Shown: positions 5,634 through 12,405 of the stretch, one piece after another | Layout: the number at the start of each line of letters is the position of its first letter | Position numbering within the stretch: the stretch's first letter is position 1 | Assembly: GCA_049600855.1 (NCBI GenBank) | Contig: JBMYQA010000112.1 | Location: 1 to 17,614, forward strand | Origin: JBMYQA01 sp049600855 | Lineage (GTDB): Bacteria; Bacteroidota; Bacteroidia; Cytophagales; Flammeovirgaceae | Length of the DNA stretch: 17,614 nucleotides | Reading direction: 5' to 3' | Notes under the pieces: model-generated | The model's database searches: none | What the model saw: only the letters and a program-made list of their open reading frames with translations | What the model was told of the DNA's origin: nothing | Translations under genes and position numbers: made by a program

Positions 5634-8105
5634 TTATTTCCTCCTAAATATCTTTTTTATCCAATGTTCATTGTTGGGTATTGCTTCCTCTTCATAATAA
5701 CCCGAACTATTTCCATATGCTCCATATCCATACCCATAGCCATAACTGTACCCATACCCATAGCTGTACCCATAGCCATATCCATAAGTATTGGTATTGT
5801 TTACCGCATTTAGAATGGCTGTCAGGTTTTTAATTTTGTTATCGGCTACCAATTTATTTAGGTTTGATGCAAATGCCAGTTTAGAATATTCGGCCCGCAT
5901 GACATAAATCGGATTATCTACATATTGCATGATAATCATGCCATCCGTTACTAAACCTACAGGGGGAGAATCCAGCACAATCACATCAAAAATGCCTTTG
6001 AGTTCTTGAATAAAATGATGAAAGTTTTCAGACATCAACATTTCTGATGGATTAGGTGGGGGAGGGCCTGCGGTTAAAAATTGAAGATTTTCGATTTCAC
6101 TGGTATGCAAGCATTCTTGAATACTTTTCTTTTTAGCAAGAATAGAAGATACCCCATCAACATTTTGTGATTCAAAGCCTAAATGAACCTTGGGTTTCCG
6201 TAAATCTAAATCAATGACCACTACTTTTCGATCTGATAAGGCAATGATGCCTGCAAGGTTAATGGCCACAAAAGTTTTACCCTCTCCACTAATCGTAGAA
6301 GTGATTGAAAGAATTTTAGAATCTTTTTCAGAAGAAGCGGCATTCACAAAATCCAAATTTGTTCTAATGGAACGCATTGCTTCGCTAATGGCTGCTTTGG
6401 GGTTTTTATGAATGACTAATTGTGAGTAGGTTAGGTTTTCTTTACGGTATTCGGGTACAATTCCCAGAATCGGAACTTGCAATATTTTTGATAGCTCTTT
6501 GACGTTGTTAATCTTATTTTGCATCAAATACCTCAGCACAATGAAGAGGAAAGAAAGTACAAATGCAATACTGGCCCCAATGGTGTAGATTTCACTTCGA
6601 ATGGGGGAAATGGGAATTGGCGAAGCGGATGGTTTCGATAAAATTTGAAAGTTAGGAACGGTTCCCGCTTTGGCAATACCAATTTCAATTCGTTTACCCA
6701 ATATCAACTGATACATATTATCGTACATCGAATAATATCGGTTGAGCTTTTTCAATTCAGGAGTTAAGGTTTCTTCTCCAGTATTGATATCTGCATAAAG
6801 GGAGTATTCGGTTCTTTTTAACTCCAACTGAATATCATTCAATTTATTTTTAAGTTGGAGTAAGCTAAAGCGAATGCGTTTTAATATTTCATCTTTTGCA
6901 TTTCCAAACTGATCGGTGTAATAATCTTTAGTAGCAGAAGTTTTATGGCCTTTTTCTAAAAGCTTTAAGCGTTGATCAATTTTGATCATATTTTTTACTT
7001 CATTTTGTAATTTTTCATTTTGTGTAAATGAAGTCGCGTAGGCAATGAAGTCTAGGCTAGAATCTGCTAGAATTAATTCCTGCACCATTTTAAAATTCAT
7101 GATTTGCTCATTTACTTCTTTTTGGGCTATTTCGAGTTCTTTTATGGATGCAAGGAGGGAATTGTCATCTACAAACTTTCGCTTTAATGACGTTTTAGGG
7201 GAATACTTTTCAACTAATCGCTCGTAATACTCTAAGGTATCTCTCGTCATCTGAATCTGTTCCTCCAAATAGTTGAGCGATTGTTCGTAAGTTTGGTTTT
7301 TTTGCTCTTTAGATTTGAATAAATAATTGGCATTTACCGCTTTTAAGATTTCAATGGCTTTTCTTCGGTTATAATCGGAGAAAGAAATACTAATGGTATT
7401 CGCATTTATATTGACTACATTAATGGTTAAGTTACTTTTTAGGTAGTCAATGAGCTTGGCTTGACTATTGAATATGAAGTAATAATTTTGATTTTCTTCC
7501 TCATTCATATATTGAGTAGGCTCAATAAAAATGTCTAAATCATTATTTTTTATAGGCTCACCATATTTATATTCTTTGCTAAAGGTTTGCCCTGCATATT
7601 GATAAGACAAATTAAACTCGGTAGCCGAAAGCGGGGTAATGTGGATTTGTTGGTCATATAAACCACTGTTTAAAAGCTTTCCTCTTACGATAAATGGTTC
7701 ATTCAGAAATCGCTCATCATCTAAAATATCTCCAACAACAAAATACCCGATACTTAAATTTAAGGAATCTAATACACCAGAGTAGATTTTTTCTGAACGA
7801 ATTAACTCAATTTCTCCTTGTAAACTCAGTTCTAAACCCGCATCAAACCCATCAAAATTAACATCTATCAGCCCTTTAGATGATTTAATTTCCAATTTAA
7901 TCATAGAGCTAGCTACATAAACAGGCTTGGTATAACGCAAATAAGCAAAGCTGCCCGCTCCTGCAAGAATAAAAAACAACACTACCCAAAGAATACTTTT
8001 TCTAGTAACAAACCATAATTTGCCTAAATCAAATTCTTTGAGAAACTCAGGAGTTTCATCAAAATCCTGAAGATGTTTATTTATCCTATTATTAGGTATC
8101 GTCAT
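5634..8105 (-). CDS. Polysaccharide co-polymerase / BY-kinase (Wzc-like tyrosine autokinase)
   Basis: The 823-residue inner-membrane protein joins a periplasmic chain-length domain to a cytosolic tyrosine kinase. Seen: helix TM1 at about 37-56; a large Wzz-type periplasmic part with long charged helical stretches (about 270-450); TM2 at about 507-527; then the kinase with Walker A SGEGKT (K610), Walker A' VVIDLDLRKP (629-638) and Walker B VIVLDSPP (708-715). The tail holds 14 tyrosines in YG/YS repeats at 774-804, the autophosphorylation cluster. Cycles of phosphorylation and dephosphorylation are known in this family to control assembly of exopolysaccharide or capsule. The start overlaps the wza-like stop by 4 nt (ATGA), implying translational coupling. 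Kinase and transmembrane parts are fused, as in other Gram-negatives, but the partner phosphatase is the PHP type typical of Firmicutes. Confidence 0.94.
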   Translation of the reverse strand: MTIPNNRINKHLQDFDETPEFLKEFDLGKLWFVTRKSILWVVLFFILAGAGSFAYLRYTKPVYVASSMIKLEIKSSKGLIDVNFDGFDAGLELSLQGEIELIRSEKIYSGVLDSLNLSIGYFVVGDILDDERFLNEPFIVRGKLLNSGLYDQQIHITPLSATEFNLSYQYAGQTFSKEYKYGEPIKNNDLDIFIEPTQYMNEEENQNYYFIFNSQAKLIDYLKSNLTINVVNINANTISISFSDYNRRKAIEILKAVNANYLFKSKEQKNQTYEQSLNYLEEQIQMTRDTLEYYERLVEKYSPKTSLKRKFVDDNSLLASIKELEIAQKEVNEQIMNFKMVQELILADSSLDFIAYATSFTQNEKLQNEVKNMIKIDQRLKLLEKGHKTSATKDYYTDQFGNAKDEILKRIRFSLLQLKNKLNDIQLELKRTEYSLYADINTGEETLTPELKKLNRYYSMYDNMYQLILGKRIEIGIAKAGTVPNFQILSKPSASPIPISPIRSEIYTIGASIAFVLSFLFIVLRYLMQNKINNVKELSKILQVPILGIVPEYRKENLTYSQLVIHKNPKAAISEAMRSIRTNLDFVNAASSEKDSKILSITSTISGEGKTFVAINLAGIIALSDRKVVVIDLDLRKPKVHLGFESQNVDGVSSILAKKKSIQECLHTSEIENLQFLTAGPPPPNPSEMLMSENFHHFIQELKGIFDVIVLDSPPVGLVTDGMIIMQYVDNPIYVMRAEYSKLAFASNLNKLVADNKIKNLTAILNAVNNTNTYGYGYGYSYGYGYSYGYGYGYGAYGNSSGYYEEEAIPNNEHWIKKIFRRK
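5640..5645 (-). promoter_or_regulatory. Strong Shine-Dalgarno for the phosphatase gene
   Basis: On the - strand, AGGAGG lies 8 nt before the phosphatase ATG (5631). The same bases encode the Arg-Arg of the kinase's C-terminal RRK. No other gene in the window has such a site, and Shine-Dalgarno sequences are generally rare in this phylum, so it may set the phosphatase level relative to the kinase. Confidence 0.7.
5694..5786 (-). repeat. In-frame TATGGN repeat coding the tyrosine-rich kinase tail
   Basis: Read on the - strand, hexamers of a Tyr codon plus a Gly codon (TAT/TAC then GGN, sometimes AGC/AGT for Ser) repeat about 11 times without a break, then degenerate into an Ala-Tyr-Gly and a final Tyr-Tyr pair. 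Synonymous changes in the Gly codons make it an imperfect repeat. Unit number could change by slippage in steps of two residues without frameshift. Confidence 0.85.
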
Positions 8106-9022
8106 CTGTTTAACGCATTAACTGCTACAATTAAAGTCACAATACTAACAATGGGGGATAGTACCGAACTTATGTCATTCAGTGAGTCACGATCAAATCG
8201 TCGTCTAGGCTCAATGTAAATGATATCATTGGGTTGAATATTCGTGTTTAATTTGCTAATTCCTTCAATTGTTGTAAGGTCTATTATTAATACGCTTGGA
8301 TCTGTTTGATAGTTTCTGACGAGTCGAATAGACCGAGCCTTTGCATCGTTTTGAATAGACAACATATTACGGGCATTTCCTCCAACAACTCCATTATTAC
8401 CACTAGCTAAAGCCAATACTTCGTATAAACTCATATTTTCATTACGCAAAGTAATGACTTTATCACCTAAAGCCCCCATTAAAATCACCCGCTTATTGAG
8501 GTATTGCATCACTACATAAGGTGATTCGATGAGTGATTCATAACGTTTAGCGATTAAATCACTGGCTTGTCTGAGGGTGAGTTGATCTACGCTAATTTTA
8601 CCAATTCGGGGCAAAGTAACCGTACCATCTTCTTCAACAAGATAAGAATTGGGATAAGCATTACTTCGCATGATGGGTAAATTAATGATCGAGTTCCCAT
8701 CTATATTCCCTTGCAGTTGTGGAATAGCTGCATTCTGATTGGGTGTAAGCACATCTGCAGAGTTTTCCACGGGAAAATCTGTAGTTTCATAAATGATTTT
8801 TTCTCCATTTACATTGAAGATCGAAATGGCTAAATAATCTCCTTTTTCAACAAGATAATTTTTCTGAGCGGCCATTAAGGTCTTTTCAAATACCTCGGGG
8901 TTAATCGAAGTAGGGCTTTGGAAGAGCAAGTTTCTTTTTATGGTACACGAACTGAATATGAATAAAAAAATAAGGATATAATAAGCTTGATAAGAAGTTA
9001 TATGTAGCTTCTGGTTTGTCAT
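8102..9022 (-). CDS. Outer-membrane polysaccharide export lipoprotein (Wza-like)
   Basis: The 306-residue protein has a lipoprotein signal peptide ending in FIFSSC, so C26 would be lipidated. A polysaccharide-export (Poly_export) domain starts with the KGDYLAISIF segment at about 60, is interrupted by a polar insert at about 80-115, and continues through TVTLPRIGKISV. It is followed by one SLBB-like region (YVVMQYLNKRVILMGA onwards) and a second beta-grasp part ending at NDIIYIEP. A hydrophobic C-terminal helix (about 286-302) corresponds to the segment that crosses the outer membrane in Wza. The protein should form the multimeric export channel paired with the Wzc-like protein, whose start overlaps this stop by 4 nt. 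First gene of the operon; no clear promoter was found in the long leader. Confidence 0.92.
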   Translation of the reverse strand: MTNQKLHITSYQAYYILIFLFIFSSCTIKRNLLFQSPTSINPEVFEKTLMAAQKNYLVEKGDYLAISIFNVNGEKIIYETTDFPVENSADVLTPNQNAAIPQLQGNIDGNSIINLPIMRSNAYPNSYLVEEDGTVTLPRIGKISVDQLTLRQASDLIAKRYESLIESPYVVMQYLNKRVILMGALGDKVITLRNENMSLYEVLALASGNNGVVGGNARNMLSIQNDAKARSIRLVRNYQTDPSVLIIDLTTIEGISKLNTNIQPNDIIYIEPRRRFDRDSLNDISSVLSPIVSIVTLIVAVNALNR

Positions 9023-9512
9023 TAGTGATAATGATTACAGGTTTATGAAGAAATCACTTATTGGAGGTGAAACCAATAAAAAAATAATATTAAGCCCAAG
9101 TGCATTCAAAAACATTGCTAATTTGGTAAAGTTAATATGAAATTTATACTCTAACGTGCTAAATGTGGGCTTATTCCAATATTCTAACACAGAATTACCA
9201 ATCTTTCACAAAAACATGAGGACTGATAACCGTTCATACTAGAATTACTTCTTTTTTAGTCGAAATTACGAAACCCTCATTTTGATTAAAAAGTGGGGTA
9301 TTCCTTGTATTTACCTAATTTTTTGTCAATTGTATTCGATGTTTTCCTACCTAATCTACCTTAGTTCCTGAATTTTACAAGATACAGGGCTTAATTATCC
9401 AACCAAGCCACTAACTTTGCAGTTCTATTAAGAACAGATAGATCCATCTGGCTATTTCTTCGATTTATTAGAAATGGTATTCATCGTATAAAGAGGCAAA
9501 TGCACCGCTCAT
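9023..9512. other. 490-bp divergent intergenic region between the export operon and dxr
   Basis: No gene is seen in this stretch. It is AT-rich and contains a dxr promoter candidate at 9412-9419, an inverted repeat TAAGCCCA (9091-9098) / TGGGCTTA (9166-9173), and a direct repeat AGAATTAC at 9191-9198 and 9241-9248, exactly 50 bp apart. On the - strand TAATTTCG (9268 down to 9261) resembles the -7 element with one change; if used, the export operon would have an untranslated leader of over 200 nt. These may be regulatory sites for the polysaccharide operon, but this is inference. Confidence 0.5.
9412..9419 (+). promoter_or_regulatory. Bacteroidota-type -7 element before dxr
   Basis: TAACTTTG matches TANNTTTG exactly. 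A TTA at 9391-9393, 18 nt before it, could be a weak -33 part. Transcription would begin near 9426, giving a leader of about 87 nt before the dxr ATG. The eight bases are the same as in the secA promoter candidate at 17442. Confidence 0.6.
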
Positions 9513-10664
9513 ATGCATAAAAAAAGTATAGCAATTCTAGGTTCAACAGGTTCTATAGGTACTCAAACACTTGATGTAGTTAAAGAGCAACATCAGTATT
9601 TTGACATAGAAGTGCTTACTGCACGTAATAATGTGGATTTACTCATTGAGCAAGCATTAGCAGTTTTACCAAAGCATGTGGTGATTAGCAATGAAAATCA
9701 CTTTGAAAAACTCAAAAAAGCATTAGCAGCTATTCCGACTCAAGTGCATGCAGGAGAACAAGCATTGGCTGATTTAGCTCAACTTGATGAAATTGATATC
9801 GTTTTAACAGCTTTGGTAGGCTATTCAGGCTTGAAACCTACCATAAAAGCCATTCAAGCAGGAAAAGATATTGCCTTAGCAAATAAAGAAACCTTAGTAG
9901 TTGCTGGAGAGCTAATTACGGCATTAGCGAAGAAACATGAGGTGTCCATTTATCCAGTGGACTCGGAGCACTCAGCCATTTTTCAGTGCTTAGTAGGTGA
10001 GTTCCATAATCCCATAGAAAAAATTATTCTTACCGCTTCAGGAGGGCCATTTAGGGGAAAAAATAGAGAAGAATTAGTGCATGTGACTAAAAAGCAAGCC
10101 TTAAAACATCCGAATTGGAGCATGGGAGCCAAGATTACCATCGATTCGGCTACGCTGATGAACAAAGGACTCGAAGTGATTGAGGCAAAATGGTTGTTTG
10201 ATTTATCGGATGATCAAGTAGAGGTAATTGTGCATCCACAATCGATTATTCATAGCATCGTACAATTTGAAGATGGAAGTATGAAAGCGCAAATGGGACT
10301 TCCAGATATGAAGCTCCCCATTCAATATGCACTTTCTTATCCCAATCGGTTGAAGAATGACTTTCCTCGATTTGATTTTCTGAATTATCCACAACTCACC
10401 TTTGAACAGCCTGATACAAAAACATTTCGCAACTTAGACTTGGCATTTTTAGCCTTAGGGCAAGCTGGTAATATGCCTTGTATTCTCAATGCAGCAAATG
10501 AAGTATCGGTAGAACGCTTTTTAAAGGATGAAATTAAGTTTTTACAAATTGCTGAACTCAATGAGTTTTGCATGAATGAAGTCGGTTTTGTAAAAGAACC
10601 TACTTATGAAGATTATGTAGAAACTGACAGATTGGCAAGAGAAATTGCTTGGAAAACTTTTTGA
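9513..10664 (+). CDS. dxr: 1-deoxy-D-xylulose 5-phosphate reductoisomerase
   Basis: The 383-residue cytosolic enzyme converts 1-deoxy-D-xylulose 5-phosphate to 2-C-methyl-D-erythritol 4-phosphate with NADPH, the committed step of the MEP isoprenoid pathway. Seen: the NADPH motif GSTGSIG at 10-16, LANKETLVVAG at 122-132, metal ligands D150 and E152 in PVDSEHSAIFQ and E221 in NKGLEVIEAKW, SGGPFRG at 176-182, HPNWSMGAKITIDSATLMNKG at 199-219 (the active-site loop), and the C-terminal LNAANEVSV. Length and motif order are normal. The ATG at 9513 gives the usual family start just before the first beta strand. rseP follows 207 nt downstream on the same strand, an order common in bacteria. Confidence 0.97.
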   Translation: MHKKSIAILGSTGSIGTQTLDVVKEQHQYFDIEVLTARNNVDLLIEQALAVLPKHVVISNENHFEKLKKALAAIPTQVHAGEQALADLAQLDEIDIVLTALVGYSGLKPTIKAIQAGKDIALANKETLVVAGELITALAKKHEVSIYPVDSEHSAIFQCLVGEFHNPIEKIILTASGGPFRGKNREELVHVTKKQALKHPNWSMGAKITIDSATLMNKGLEVIEAKWLFDLSDDQVEVIVHPQSIIHSIVQFEDGSMKAQMGLPDMKLPIQYALSYPNRLKNDFPRFDFLNYPQLTFEQPDTKTFRNLDLAFLALGQAGNMPCILNAANEVSVERFLKDEIKFLQIAELNEFCMNEVGFVKEPTYEDYVETDRLAREIAWKTF

Positions 10665-10824
10665 GAGAACTCCAAGCAAACGGAACGACTTACGACAGAA
10701 CGAAACGTAGAATGAGTAAGGCGTTTTAGAAAAATTAACAGCCATTTTATAAAAAAGACAGTGCCTTCTTACAACTTGGTGCTGTATGGTACAATAAAGT
10801 GAATTGCCTAAAGGCAGCTAGCTT

Positions 10825-10851
10825 ACGATCAATCACTTAAGGAATGATCGT
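10825..10851. repeat. Inverted repeat in the rseP leader
   Basis: Perfect 7-nt arms, ACGATCA (10825-10831) and TGATCGT (10845-10851), are separated by 13 nt and end 20 nt before the rseP ATG. It could be an operator or a weak RNA hairpin; there is no T tract, so it is not a terminator. A second small palindrome, TGCC-TAAA-GGCA, lies just upstream at 10805-10816. Confidence 0.4.
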
Positions 10852-10871
10852 TACTAACAGTAAATTAAAAT

Positions 10872-12188
10872 ATGGAAGTTGTTATTATGGTTGCCCAATT
10901 ATTGTTGGGCTTGTCCCTTTTAGTTGGACTGCATGAGATGGGGCATATGGTAGCCGCAAAAGCTTTTGGAATGCGTGTAGAAAAGTTTTCCATTGGCTTT
11001 CCGCCTAAAATTTGGGGAAAGAAGTTTGGCGAAACGGAATATTCGATTGGCGCATTGCCCTTAGGTGGTTTTGTGAAAATTACAGGAATGATTGATGAAT
11101 CCTTGGATAAAGAATCCTTGAAAAGTGAACCTCAACCTTGGGAATTCCGATCAAAACCCGCTTGGCAACGATTGATCGTCATGTTAGGCGGTATTATCGT
11201 GAATGTAATTACAGGAATTATCGTGTTTATCTTTATTATGTTCTTTTTTGGCAAACCGTATATTGCTAAAGATGATGTAAACCAACACGGAATTTATGTC
11301 AATGAGCTAGGAGAAAAGTTGGGACTGAAAAGAGGCGATAAAATTATTGCCATCAATGGACAGGACTTTGATAATTTTACTTCCGCAAGTGATATCGACC
11401 TGTTATTGGAAGACAATAGTTCGTATACCATCATTAGAAATAATCAGGAGCAAGTAGTTCCTATTCCTTCCGACTTTCTTAATGATTTAAGTAAAGACGA
11501 GCGCGAAGAACCCTTTTTAGGTTATTTGATGCCTTTTAAAGTGGGCAAAGTAACCAAAAACTCTCCAGCTGATTCAGCGGGTTTACAGAAGGGAGATGAA
11601 ATTTTAATGGCTGCAAATAATCGCATAAAATACTTCCAAGACTTTAGAAGCTTGCTCAATGACAACAAGGGAAAAAGCATTCCTTTGGTCGTGCAAAGAG
11701 GCAGTGAAAAAGTGAATTTAGATGTAAATGTAACGGAGAAAGGTCGATTAGGATTTGCAGTGGAGTCATTGATCAAGAGTTCACGTTTAGAGTTTACCTT
11801 TGTGGAAGCGATTGGTGTAGGTACCGTAGAAGCTTTCTCAGTGATTTCTCGCCAACTCAAAGCTTTTGGCAAAATTTTTAGAGGAGAGGTGAATGCTTCA
11901 GATTCCTTAAGTGGACCAATTGGTATGGCAAAAATCTTTGGCGGATCGTGGCAGTGGGAACGCTTCTGGACAATTACAGGAATGCTTTCCATGGTACTGG
12001 CTTTTATGAATTTACTGCCAATTCCTGCCTTAGATGGAGGACACGTGGTTTTCTTGACGTACGAAATTGTATCAGGAAGAGCGCCATCAGATAAGGTACT
12101 TGAGAAATCACAGATTGTGGGAATGATCATACTACTTGCCTTAATGGCTTTCGCTTTTGGAAACGATATCTATAAGCTTATTTTTTAG
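10872..12188 (+). CDS. rseP: RIP (site-2-type) intramembrane metalloprotease
   Basis: The 438-residue inner-membrane zinc protease cuts transmembrane segments of its substrates, typically anti-sigma factors and remnant signal peptides. Seen: the zinc motif HEMGH at 21-25 inside the first membrane helix; a GG-rich second helix (about 98-122) with IIVNV in the place of the family's conserved Asn segment; PDZ-like regions at about 130-190 and 220-290, the second with a clear SPADSAGLQKGDEI; and the third zinc-ligand motif LLPIPALDGGH with D388 ahead of the last helices. The name follows the E. coli protein and the dxr neighbour; substrates here are unknown. The start is only about 15 residues before the zinc-helix core, as in other family members, and there is no separate signal peptide. 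Confidence 0.94.
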   Translation: MEVVIMVAQLLLGLSLLVGLHEMGHMVAAKAFGMRVEKFSIGFPPKIWGKKFGETEYSIGALPLGGFVKITGMIDESLDKESLKSEPQPWEFRSKPAWQRLIVMLGGIIVNVITGIIVFIFIMFFFGKPYIAKDDVNQHGIYVNELGEKLGLKRGDKIIAINGQDFDNFTSASDIDLLLEDNSSYTIIRNNQEQVVPIPSDFLNDLSKDEREEPFLGYLMPFKVGKVTKNSPADSAGLQKGDEILMAANNRIKYFQDFRSLLNDNKGKSIPLVVQRGSEKVNLDVNVTEKGRLGFAVESLIKSSRLEFTFVEAIGVGTVEAFSVISRQLKAFGKIFRGEVNASDSLSGPIGMAKIFGGSWQWERFWTITGMLSMVLAFMNLLPIPALDGGHVVFLTYEIVSGRAPSDKVLEKSQIVGMIILLALMAFAFGNDIYKLIF

Positions 12189-12203
12189 TCATTGACACGA
12201 TAG

Positions 12204-12229
12204 CAGGGCAAGTTTTCTTGCCCTGTTTT
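12204..12229 (+). terminator. Rho-independent terminator after rseP
   Basis: A perfect 9-bp GC-rich stem (CAGGGCAAG at 12204-12212, CTTGCCCTG at 12217-12225) with a TTTT loop is followed by TTTT. It starts 15 nt past the rseP stop and is the strongest terminator in the window. Confidence 0.93.
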
Positions 12230-12328
12230 GTACATAAAAGCCAATAAATATTAGCGATTAAATTACTACGACAACTACTTTTCGTTACTCCTACGGTCAG
12301 AAGATACTAATAACCAGTACATGCACCA

Positions 12329-12353
12329 TTTTATAGGATTAATTCCTATAAAA
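12329..12353. promoter_or_regulatory. Perfect inverted repeat before the TonB-dependent receptor gene
   Basis: Ten-nt perfect arms, TTTTATAGGA (12329-12338) and TCCTATAAAA (12344-12353), flank a 5-nt centre TTAAT, ending 52 bp before the receptor ATG. The position and two-fold symmetry suggest a binding site for a dimeric regulator, perhaps controlling uptake in response to the receptor's ligand. It does not resemble the classical Fur box. No convincing TANNTTTG promoter is seen near it; TACTTTTC at 12276-12283 is a poor match. Confidence 0.6.
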
Positions 12354-12405
12354 GCTTCAAACTGCTTGCAATTAGTCACTAAAGAACACATAGAAGAGAA
12401 ATGTC

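Noticed and set aside
5694..5786. Considered as a CRISPR-like or intergenic tandem repeat
   Set aside because: The units are in frame within the kinase gene, have no spacers, and encode the family's expected tyrosine cluster.
10756..10796. Possible terminator between dxr and rseP (CAGTGCC / GGTGCTG)
   Set aside because: The stem depends on two adjacent wobble pairs and no T tract follows, so a real terminator is not supported.
11522..12130. 202-codon open frame on the - strand inside rseP
   Set aside because: It is fully antisense to a well-conserved protease, is rich in Ser, Lys and Pro as expected from a reversed frame, and shows no domain or start signal.
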